From assembly GCA_031178645.1 (NCBI GenBank), contig JAPSIP010000096.1, forward strand, positions 1-6,199: 6,199 nt of DNA. The letters are read 5' to 3'. The stretch comes from Paracoccus sp. (in: a-proteobacteria). GTDB lineage: Bacteria > Pseudomonadota > Alphaproteobacteria > Rhodobacterales > Rhodobacteraceae. Below are positions 1-5,554 of this stretch, one piece after another (within the stretch, counting starts at the first letter, position 1; each line of letters begins with the position of its first letter). Position numbers and translations under genes: made by a program. The notes below the pieces were generated by a model, which was not told where the DNA came from, ran no database searches, and worked only from the letters and a program-made list of their open reading frames with translations.

Positions 1-664
1 CTGGTGGCCCAAGGCCTTCGGCTTCCGGCTGGACCCGTGGTGGGGCAAGGTCAGCTTCTGGTTCTGGGTCGTGGGCTTCTGGGTCGCCTTCGCGCCGCTA
101 TACATCCTGGGGCTGATGGGCGTGACGCGGCGGGTGCGGGTCTTCGACGATCCCAGCCTGCAGATCTGGTTCATCATCGCGGCCTTTGGCGCTGTCCTGA
201 TCGCCATCGGCATCGCCACGATGTTCATCCAGTTTGGCGTGTCGATCATGCGCCGCGACCAGTTGCGCGACGAGACGGGCGATCCCTGGGACGGGCGCAC
301 GCTGGAATGGGCGACATCCTCGCCGCCCCCGGCCTATAACTTTGCCTTCACCCCGGTCAGCCACGGGCTGGACACCTGGTGGGACATGAAGCGTTACGGC
401 CAGACCCGGCCGCGCGCGGCCTATGTGCCGATCCACATGCCCCGCAACACCGGGACGGGCGTCATCATCGCGGGCCTGTCCACGATCTGCGGCTTTGCCC
501 TGGTCTGGTATATCTGGTGGCTGGCAGCCTTTGCTTTCGCGGGCATCGTGATCGCCTCGATCCTGCATACGTTCAACTATGCCCGCGACTACCACATCCC
601 GGCCGAGGAGGTCCGCGCCACGGAAGACGCGCGTGACCGCCAGCTGGCAAGCGCAGGGGTCTGA
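1..664 (+). CDS. cyoB: Quinol oxidase subunit I, C-terminal part (5' end outside window)
   Basis: This is the last 220 residues of subunit I of a cytochrome bo3/ba3-type quinol oxidase, the inner-membrane subunit that carries the haems and CuB, reduces oxygen to water and pumps protons. The reading frame is open from base 2 and stops with TGA at 662-664. The fragment follows the end of E. coli CyoB closely: it opens with WWPKAFGF, has the conserved GDPWDGRTLEWATSSPPP stretch at about fragment residues 93-110, and has IHMPRNTGTG at about 144-153. Hydrophobic spans lie near fragment residues 17-41, 54-80 and 153-190, the last probably being two helices. The haem and copper ligands lie upstream, so haem type and catalytic competence cannot be judged here. 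The long C-terminal extension after the WATSSPPP motif is typical of the quinol-oxidase branch. Paracoccus naming would be qoxB. Subunit III starts three bases after the stop. Confidence 0.96.
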   Translation, partial: WWPKAFGFRLDPWWGKVSFWFWVVGFWVAFAPLYILGLMGVTRRVRVFDDPSLQIWFIIAAFGAVLIAIGIATMFIQFGVSIMRRDQLRDETGDPWDGRTLEWATSSPPPAYNFAFTPVSHGLDTWWDMKRYGQTRPRAAYVPIHMPRNTGTGVIIAGLSTICGFALVWYIWWLAAFAFAGIVIASILHTFNYARDYHIPAEEVRATEDARDRQLASAGV

Positions 665-667
665 TCC

Positions 668-1285
668 ATGAGCACCGTCACCCAAACGGCCCCCGGCGAC
701 TTCTGGGAAGTCGAGCCGCATCACCACCACGAGGGCGCGTCCACAAGCATCGGCTTCTGGATCTACCTGATGAGCGACTGCCTGATGTTCGCGGTCCTGT
801 TCGCGGTCTTCGGCGTCCTGGGCGGCAGCTATGCGGCCGGTCCGGGGCCGAAGGACCTGTTCGACCTGGAGCTGGTGGCGCTGAACACGGCCTTCCTGCT
901 GCTGTCCTCGATCACCTATGGCTTTGCCATGCTGGCGATGGTCAAGGAAAACACGCGCGGCACGCTGATTTGGCTGGGGATCACCCTGGTCTTCGGCTTG
1001 GCTTTCCTGGCGGTCGAGATCTATGAGTTCCAGCACCTGATCCACCTTGGCGCGGGTCCGCAGCGTTCGGCCTTCCTGTCGGCCTTCTTCGCGCTTGTGG
1101 GCACCCACGGGCTGCACGTGGCCTTTGGCTGCCTGTGGCTGGTCACGCTGATGATCCAGATTCGTCAGCGCGGGCTGATCCCCGCCAACCGCCGCCGTCT
1201 GGCCTGCCTGTCGATGTTCTGGCACTTCCTGGACGTGATCTGGATCGGCGTCTTCACCTTCGTTTATCTGCTGGGGATGATCTGA
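668..1285 (+). CDS. cyoC: Quinol oxidase subunit III
   Basis: This gene encodes a 205-residue inner-membrane protein, almost the same length as E. coli CyoC (204). It belongs to the cytochrome c oxidase subunit III family, which stabilises subunit I and does not bind the redox centres. Five hydrophobic spans are visible, near residues 28-50, 68-90, 99-118, 136-160 and 183-203, as expected for the quinol-oxidase type. Family landmarks are FWIYLMSDC (30-38), VEIYEF (116-121), FLSAFFALVGTHGLHV (136-151) and FWHFLDVIWI (184-193). The N-terminal tail is histidine-rich (His18-21), as in E. coli CyoC. The ATG at 668 is preceded by an AGGGG stretch at 655-659 and lies three bases after the subunit I stop, so translation is probably coupled. 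The stop codon shares one base with the start of subunit IV. An alternative symbol is qoxC. Confidence 0.96.
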   Translation: MSTVTQTAPGDFWEVEPHHHHEGASTSIGFWIYLMSDCLMFAVLFAVFGVLGGSYAAGPGPKDLFDLELVALNTAFLLLSSITYGFAMLAMVKENTRGTLIWLGITLVFGLAFLAVEIYEFQHLIHLGAGPQRSAFLSAFFALVGTHGLHVAFGCLWLVTLMIQIRQRGLIPANRRRLACLSMFWHFLDVIWIGVFTFVYLLGMI

Positions 1286-1701
1286 TGACCTCGATTGAAG
1301 CCCAGGGCGACAAGCATCGCGCCGAACGCCAGGCCGAGGCGCATGGCGACCAACACGACGACGGCCACGACCACGGCAGCGTCCGGTCCTACCTGACCGG
1401 CTTCATCCTGTCGGTGATCCTGACCGCGATCCCCTTTGGCATCGTCATGGCGGGCGGCTTTGACAGCCGCTTCCTGACCGCCGCCGTGGTGGTGGGCATG
1501 GCGATCGTGCAGATCCTGGTGCACATGGTCTATTTCCTGCACATGAACACGCGCAGCGACGAAGGCTGGACCATGATGGCGCTGATCTTCACGGTGGTGA
1601 TCCTGGTCATCGTGCTGTCCGGGTCGCTGTGGGTCATGTACAACATGAACACCAACATGATGCCGCAGATGAACCACGAGGCCCTGGGCCTGGGATCGTG
1701 A
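1285..1701 (+). CDS. cyoD: Quinol oxidase subunit IV
   Basis: This gene encodes 138 residues of the small subunit IV (CyoD/QoxD family), which helps assemble the oxidase and hold CuB in subunit I. Three hydrophobic spans are clear, near residues 35-56, 63-85 and 94-117. The core matches E. coli CyoD (109 residues) strongly: GSVRSYLTGFILSVILT, VQILVHMVYFLHMNT and SDEGW are all present. The protein is longer than the E. coli one at both ends. It has about 18 extra N-terminal residues rich in His, Asp and Glu (His11, 20, 24, 28 and 30) and a C-terminal tail after the NMNTNMMPQM segment. The ATG at 1285 overlaps the cyoC stop by one base (TGATG), which supports this start and translational coupling. 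The frame is open further upstream inside cyoC, but that part would encode an unrelated shadow sequence. An alternative symbol is qoxD. Confidence 0.95.
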   Translation: MTSIEAQGDKHRAERQAEAHGDQHDDGHDHGSVRSYLTGFILSVILTAIPFGIVMAGGFDSRFLTAAVVVGMAIVQILVHMVYFLHMNTRSDEGWTMMALIFTVVILVIVLSGSLWVMYNMNTNMMPQMNHEALGLGS

Positions 1702-2381
1702 CCACACGCCGCCGCCCCGTCGCCCTGCTGGTCGCGGCAGGGATCGTCTTCCTGGTCCTGATGGGCCTGGGCGTCTGGCAGGTGCAGCGGCTGGCCTGGA
1801 AGACCGACCTGATCGCTCGCGTCGATGCCCGCGTGGCAGCAGACCCGGTCCCCGCGCCCCCGCCCGTCGACTGGGCGGGGCTGACGGCCGAGGGGGCCGA
1901 ATACCGCCGCGTCAGCGTTGGGGGTAAATACCGCCCCGACAGCGACGTGCTGGTGCAGGCGGTGACGGAACGCGGGGCAGGCTTCTGGGTGATGACGCCG
2001 CTTGTCACCGATGACGGCTGGACGGTGCTGGTCAATCGCGGCTTCGTCGCCGCCGACCGGCGCGACGACCGCCCGCTGCCGCAGGGTCCGCAGGATGTGA
2101 CGGGGCTGCTGCGCCTGTCGCAGCCCGACGGCGCCTTCCTGCGCGCCAACGATCCCGACGCGGGCCGGTGGTATTCGCGCGACACGCTGGCCATCGGCGC
2201 GACGCTTGGCCTGCCCGGTGTCGCGCCCTATTTCATCGACGCCGACCGGGCAAGCGAAGGCCAGCCCATCGGCGGGCTGACCGTGATCAGCTTCAGCAAT
2301 TCCCACCTGACCTATGCCCTGACCTGGTTCGCGATGGCGGGCGGGCTGCTGGTCCTGACGTTTTATGCCCTTCGCCGCTAG
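1698..2381 (+). CDS. SURF1-family oxidase assembly factor
   Basis: This gene encodes a 227-residue SURF1/Shy1-family inner-membrane protein, which assists haem A insertion into subunit I of haem-copper oxidases. It has the family layout of two membrane helices (about 8-26 and 205-225) around a periplasmic domain. Visible motifs are GVWQVQRL (25-32), the GFWVMTPL and WTVLVNRGFV strands of the middle domain, and NSHLTYALTWF (201-211) at the second helix. His203 corresponds to the conserved histidine implicated in haem binding in Paracoccus denitrificans Surf1 proteins. The chosen start is GTG at 1698, inside the GTGA overlap with the cyoD stop. It gives the short basic TTRRR leader before helix 1. 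The frame runs back to 1629 but that part lies within cyoD. P. denitrificans has two SURF1 copies, one with the aa3 oxidase and one (surf1q) in the qox operon. The position here matches surf1q. Confidence 0.93.
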   Translation: MTTRRRPVALLVAAGIVFLVLMGLGVWQVQRLAWKTDLIARVDARVAADPVPAPPPVDWAGLTAEGAEYRRVSVGGKYRPDSDVLVQAVTERGAGFWVMTPLVTDDGWTVLVNRGFVAADRRDDRPLPQGPQDVTGLLRLSQPDGAFLRANDPDAGRWYSRDTLAIGATLGLPGVAPYFIDADRASEGQPIGGLTVISFSNSHLTYALTWFAMAGGLLVLTFYALRR

Positions 2382-2483
2382 GGGTTTTCCGACCAAAGTG
2401 GCAGGGGAAATCCCGCATTAGCACTGGATCGCAATCCCACGCAGTTGCACAGTAGGCAAGTTCAACGCGAGGGAGAGAAAGCG
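2382..2483 (+). other. Intergenic gap between oxidase and MoxR operons
   Basis: This 102-base stretch is the only sizeable non-coding DNA in the window, and it is less GC-rich than the genes around it. It is the natural place for the end of the oxidase transcript and for a promoter of the moxR operon. I see only a weak imperfect hairpin (TTTCC at 2386-2390 against GGAAA at 2406-2410, with CCA/TGG inside) and no T-run after it, so it is not a convincing intrinsic terminator. TTGCAC at 2445-2450 resembles a -35 box, but no matching -10 element lies 16 to 18 bases downstream. Read-through from the oxidase operon therefore remains possible. Confidence 0.6.
2469..2477 (+). promoter_or_regulatory. 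Ribosome binding site of the moxR-like gene
   Basis: A purine-rich GAGGGAGAG stretch ends six bases before the ATG at 2484. It is a good Shine-Dalgarno candidate and decides the start: the same frame is open back to an ATG at 2445, but that one has no such site and would add 13 residues that do not resemble a MoxR N-terminus. Unlike most genes here, this one does not rely on coupling to an upstream stop codon, which fits it being first in its operon. Confidence 0.75.
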
Positions 2484-3443
2484 ATGAACGATCTGACCGA
2501 ACAGGCCCATGCCGTCCGCCGCCTGGGGTCCGAGATCGGCGCCACGCTGATCGGCCATGCCGTGCTGGTGGAACGCCTGCTGATTGCGCTGCTGGCAGGG
2601 GGCCATGTCCTGATCGAAGGCCCACCGGGCATCGCCAAGACCCGCGCCGTCAAGGCGCTTGCGGCGCATCTGCCGGGCAGCCATGCCCGCATCCAGTGCA
2701 CGCCTGACCTTCTGCCCTCGGACCTGACGGGCACGCAGGTGTTCCGGCCCGAAACAGGCGGCTTCGACTTCATCCCCGGCCCGATCTTCCACAGCCTCGT
2801 GCTGGTCGATGAGATCAACCGGGCGCCGCCCAAGGTGCAATCCGCGCTGCTTGAGGCGATGGCGGAAGGGCAGGTGACATCCGGCGGCGTCACGCGGCCC
2901 TTGCCCGATCCCTTCATGGTCGTGGCGACCCAGAACCCGATCGAGCACGAAGGCACCTTCCCCCTGCCCGAGGCGCAGCTTGACCGCTTCCTGCTGCACC
3001 TGCGCCTTGACCTGCCGGGGGCCGAGGCCGAGCGCGCGATCCTCGATTTGGTCGAGGCCGAGGCGGTGGCCCCGGCCAAGCAGGGCGGCACGATGATCCG
3101 CGCCACCGACCTGGCCCATGCGCGGACACAGGTCGCGCGGGTTCATCTGGCCCCCGCGCTCAAGGATTTCATCGTGCGGCTGGTCATGGCGACGCGGCCG
3201 GGCGGGGCGGTGGCGGAATGGGTGGAACATCCGGTCTCGCCGCGCGGCACGTTGGCCTTGGCGGCAGGGGTCCGGGCGCGGGCCTGGCTGCATGGCCGCG
3301 ACCACGGCCTGCCCGAGGATGCCGAGGCGCTTGCCGCCGACGCCCTGTCGCACCGCCTGATCCCCGCCTGGTCCGCCAGCGGCGAGGGCCGCACCGCCCG
3401 CAGTCTGGTTGCCGAAATCCTGCGCCAGGTGCGCCCGTGGTAG
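2484..3443 (+). CDS. MoxR-family AAA+ ATPase
   Basis: This gene encodes a 319-residue cytoplasmic AAA+ ATPase of the MoxR family (AAA_3 type), a usual length for the group. The nucleotide site is intact: Walker A GPPGIAKT at 46-53, Walker B LVLVDE at 105-110 followed by INRAPPKVQSALLEAM, sensor 1 ATQNP with Asn151, and the family signature EGTFPLPEAQLDRF ending at 169 with the candidate arginine finger Arg168. The SPRGTLAL segment near the start of the C-terminal lid matches the sensor 2 region. One small oddity is Cys72 in RIQCTPDLLPSD, where relatives usually have Phe. MoxR proteins act as chaperone-like ATPases with VWA-domain partners, as in MxaR, NorQ, CbbQ and RavA. The genes that follow here encode DUF58 and VWA proteins, so this is probably the motor of that set. 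The next gene starts within its last seven bases. The client is unknown. Confidence 0.95.
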   Translation: MNDLTEQAHAVRRLGSEIGATLIGHAVLVERLLIALLAGGHVLIEGPPGIAKTRAVKALAAHLPGSHARIQCTPDLLPSDLTGTQVFRPETGGFDFIPGPIFHSLVLVDEINRAPPKVQSALLEAMAEGQVTSGGVTRPLPDPFMVVATQNPIEHEGTFPLPEAQLDRFLLHLRLDLPGAEAERAILDLVEAEAVAPAKQGGTMIRATDLAHARTQVARVHLAPALKDFIVRLVMATRPGGAVAEWVEHPVSPRGTLALAAGVRARAWLHGRDHGLPEDAEALAADALSHRLIPAWSASGEGRTARSLVAEILRQVRPW

Positions 3444-4267
3444 CCTTGCCCGCAGGCCTGCCGGATGCGCCCGGCATCCGCCTAACCGCGGCCGAGCTTC
3501 TGGCCCTGCGCGACCAGGCCCCCGACCGCGGCAAGCACCGCCCGCTGACGCGCCGTGCAGGCGCGGTCCCGGCGCGGATGCCGGGAGCGGGCATGGACCT
3601 GCGCGAAATCCGCGCCTATGTCGCGGGCGACGATCCCCGCCGGCTGGACCCCGCCGCCACCGCCCGCACCGGCCATCCCCATATCCGCAGCCTGCACGAG
3701 GATCGCGACGACACGATCCTGCTGCTGGCCGATTTCCGCGCCCCGATGCTGTGGGGCACGGGCGCGGCACTGCGCTCCGTGCGCGCCACGCGGCACCTGG
3801 CGCAGGCGGGATGGAGGGTCGCCTTGCGCGGCGGTTCGGTCGCTTGCCTGATCGCGGGGACCCGCGTGGCGGAACTGCGCGGATCGGGCGGCGAAGGGCA
3901 TATGGCGGGGATCTGCAACGCCCTTGCCCGCCAGCACGACGGGGCGCTGGCCGCCCCCGGACGGGGTGACCTGACCGAGGCGATTGCCCGCGCCGCGCGC
4001 CTGTCGCCCTCGGGGGGCAGAGTGCTGATTACCACCTGTCTTGACGGGCTTGCGGGGGCCGAGGATGCCTTGGCCCAGCTTTGCCGCCGTCGCGCGGTGA
4101 CGCTGGCCTTGATGCTGGACGACAGCGAGGTCCAGCCCCCGCCCGGCGCCCTTGCCGTCACCGACGGACATCACAGCCGCATCGCCCGCCTGACCGCGCC
4201 CGACATCTCGGCTGACGTGCTGCGGCTGCGGGCGCTTGGCGCGACGGTGGCCGAGGTCGCGCCGTGA
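3437..4267 (+). CDS. DUF58 protein with degenerate metal site
   Basis: This gene encodes a 276-residue protein of the DUF58 family, which is related to VWA domains and is almost always encoded next to moxR. The family core is recognisable: GAGMDLREIRAYVAGDDPRR (50-69), then ARTGHPHIR, then a hydrophobic strand ending LLLADF at 95-100. The C-terminal part VTLALMLDDSEVQPPPGALA matches the family's Asp-Pro-x-Glu region only loosely. No membrane helix is visible, so it is probably soluble or peripheral. The usual DxSxSM motif reads DFRAPM (99-104), so both serines are lost. The usual SDF/SDG strand end reads TTCLDG, and the common RRIDWRASAR segment reads RRLDPAATAR. GTG at 3437 is chosen because it overlaps the moxR stop by seven bases and gives a sensible length. 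TTG at 3446 is an alternative. The equivalent in methanol-oxidation clusters is MxaS. Confidence 0.87.
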   Translation: MVALPAGLPDAPGIRLTAAELLALRDQAPDRGKHRPLTRRAGAVPARMPGAGMDLREIRAYVAGDDPRRLDPAATARTGHPHIRSLHEDRDDTILLLADFRAPMLWGTGAALRSVRATRHLAQAGWRVALRGGSVACLIAGTRVAELRGSGGEGHMAGICNALARQHDGALAAPGRGDLTEAIARAARLSPSGGRVLITTCLDGLAGAEDALAQLCRRRAVTLALMLDDSEVQPPPGALAVTDGHHSRIARLTAPDISADVLRLRALGATVAEVAP

Positions 4268-4599
4268 CAAGGGAAGACCTTCTGGTCCAGCTTTCCGCGC
4301 CGCGCCTGCCCCTGGACATGGCCGCACTGGCCTGGCGCGAGATGCTGGCCTTGGGCGGGATCGGCCTGCTGGCGGGCCTTCTGGTCGCGCTGCTGCTGGG
4401 GCCACTGCTGGCCCGCAGACCGTCGCGGCGCGCGCGGGTCCTCGCCACGCGCGGAATGCCGGGCCAGGTGCGGATCCTTGCTGTCGCCCGCATCCTGGGC
4501 CGCCTGCCCGACCCGCTGCGCCCTGCCGCCTATGGCGCGGCGCCCGCGCCCGATGACGACGCGATCGACCGCATCGCGCTTGGCCGCGGCAGGGGATAG
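4264..4599 (+). CDS. Small single-span membrane protein, possibly DUF4381-like
   Basis: I do not recognise this 111-residue protein with confidence. It has one strong hydrophobic segment at about residues 28-50 (LALGGIGLLAGLLVALLLGP), a basic stretch straight after it (RRPSRRAR), then a moderately helical tail containing RILAVARILGRLPDP and an acidic PDDDAID patch near the C-terminus. The positive residues after the helix suggest that the C-terminal part is cytoplasmic. GTG at 4264 sits in a GTGA overlap with the DUF58 stop, and the next gene starts seven bases after its stop, so it is clearly part of the operon. Many MoxR-DUF58-VWA clusters have a small one-helix DUF4381 protein at this position, and the APRLPLD stretch before the helix is faintly like that family. 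That assignment is inferred mainly from position. In mxa operons the corresponding slot holds the larger MxaA. Confidence 0.75.
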   Translation: MTREDLLVQLSAPRLPLDMAALAWREMLALGGIGLLAGLLVALLLGPLLARRPSRRARVLATRGMPGQVRILAVARILGRLPDPLRPAAYGAAPAPDDDAIDRIALGRGRG

Positions 4600-4606
4600 G
4601 CAGCGG

Positions 4607-5554
4607 ATGAGCCTCGCCTTTCCCTGGTTTCTGGCGCTGTTGCCCTTGCCGCTGCTGCTGCGCCGCCTGCTGCCGCCCCTGTCCGTGCCCCGCCCCGCCC
4701 TGGCGCTGCCCGCGCATCTTCTGGCGACGGCCCGTCCGGCCGGCGCGTCCCGGATGCGCGGATCCTGGCTGGCGGGGCTGGCCTGGATCGCGCTTGTGCT
4801 GGCGCTGGCAGGCCCCCGGGTCGAGGTCGCAAGCGACGTGATCCCGGCATCGGGCCGCGACATCGTGCTGGTCATCGACCTGTCGGGCAGCATGTTGAAG
4901 GAAGACTTCTTCCTGGACGACCAGCCCGTCACCCGGCTGGAGGCTGTCAAGCGCACCGCATCCGCCTTTGTCGCCGCCCGGCGGGGTGACCGGGTCGGGC
5001 TGGTGATCTTTGGCGAACGCGCCTATTTCGCCGCGCCCCTGACCTTTGACGTGGACGCCGTGGCCCGCGCCATAGACGAGGCGCAGATCGGCATCTCGGG
5101 GCGCGGCACCGCGATCTCGGACGGGTTGGGCCTTGCCGCCAAGCGCCTGTCGCGCAGCGACGCGCCGACGCGGGTGATCGTGCTGCTGTCGGACGGTGTG
5201 GACACGTCGGGCACCGTTCCCGCAGTCGAGGCCGCTCGGCTGGCCCATGACCACGGCATCCGCGTCCATTCCATCGCCCTTGGCCCCGAGGATCTGGAAA
5301 ACCAGCCCCAATCGCGCGACGCGGTGGACGTGGCGACCCTGCGCGCCGTGGCCGAGGTCGCGGGGGGCGAAAGCTTCCGCGTCCGCGACACCGCCGATCT
5401 TCAGGCCGTGGCCGCAAGCCTGGACCGGCTGGAGCCGAACCCCTCGGCCCGCCCGCCGATGCGGCTGTGGCAACCCTTGTGGGTCTGGCCCGCCGCGCTT
5501 GCCGCGCTGTGCCTTTTCCTGATCGCCGGGCGGAGGCGCGGATGGACGGGCTGA
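4607..5554 (+). CDS. Membrane-anchored VWA-domain protein (BatA-like)
   Basis: This gene encodes a 315-residue protein with a VWA domain held between membrane helices, as in BatA of aerotolerance-type operons and MxaC of methanol-oxidation clusters. There are N-terminal hydrophobic segments near 3-25 and 54-68, the VWA domain from about 83 to 275, and a C-terminal helix near 291-308, followed by RRR. The metal-ion-dependent adhesion site looks complete: DLSGS (Asp91, Ser93, Ser95), Thr168 in GRGTAISDGLGLA, and Asp196 in LLSDGVDTSG. A functional Mg-binding domain able to engage a partner is therefore likely. The ATG at 4607 is the only sensible start after the previous stop. It has GGGGA at 4592-4596 upstream and puts a hydrophobic helix at the N-terminus. 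The next gene starts 13 bases before its end. VWA proteins of this kind are expected to work with the MoxR ATPase. Whether the domain faces the periplasm or the cytoplasm is not certain from sequence. Confidence 0.92.
   Translation: MSLAFPWFLALLPLPLLLRRLLPPLSVPRPALALPAHLLATARPAGASRMRGSWLAGLAWIALVLALAGPRVEVASDVIPASGRDIVLVIDLSGSMLKEDFFLDDQPVTRLEAVKRTASAFVAARRGDRVGLVIFGERAYFAAPLTFDVDAVARAIDEAQIGISGRGTAISDGLGLAAKRLSRSDAPTRVIVLLSDGVDTSGTVPAVEAARLAHDHGIRVHSIALGPEDLENQPQSRDAVDVATLRAVAEVAGGESFRVRDTADLQAVAASLDRLEPNPSARPPMRLWQPLWVWPAALAALCLFLIAGRRRGWTG
5532..5536 (+). promoter_or_regulatory. Ribosome binding site of the second VWA gene
   Basis: GGAGG at 5532-5536, five bases before the ATG at 5542, is the best match to the Shine-Dalgarno consensus in the window. 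It lies inside the coding end of the first VWA gene and fixes the start of the second, giving a 13-base overlap. The GTGA-coupled genes upstream have much weaker sites, so this gene may be translated partly independently. Confidence 0.8.

Noticed and set aside
98..1225. A 375-codon open frame on the - strand across cyoB and cyoC
   Set aside because: It is antisense to two clearly conserved oxidase genes, and its product is rich in Gln, Asp, Arg and His with no family features. It is a shadow of GC-biased codons.
1135..1284. An upstream extension of the cyoD frame to an ATG at 1135
   Set aside because: The added residues lie fully within cyoC, do not resemble any oxidase subunit, and the ATG at 1285 forms a classic TGATG coupling with the cyoC stop.
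2386..2410. A possible hairpin terminator after SURF1
   Set aside because: The stem is only about five base pairs (TTTCC/GGAAA) with a weak inner pairing, and no T-run follows, so it does not meet the pattern of an intrinsic terminator.
2399..2420. A possible sigma-54 promoter beginning TGGCAG
   Set aside because: The downstream GC of the -12 element would have to lie about ten bases after the GG of the -24 element. Here it is about three bases too far away, and the TTGC core is absent.
2445..2467. A sigma-70-like -35 box TTGCAC before moxR
   Set aside because: No AT-rich -10 hexamer follows at a 16-18 base spacing. The sequence there is GC-rich and merges into the ribosome binding site.
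2418..3770. A 450-codon open frame on the - strand opposite the moxR-like gene
   Set aside because: It lies antisense to a gene with intact AAA+ motifs, and its own translation is compositionally biased and shows no domain.
3482..5473. A 663-codon open frame on the - strand across the DUF58, small membrane protein and VWA genes
   Set aside because: Its translation is low-complexity, rich in Arg, Gly, Ala, Gln and His, with no recognisable domain, and it lies antisense to three well-supported genes. GC-rich codon bias commonly leaves such antisense frames open.
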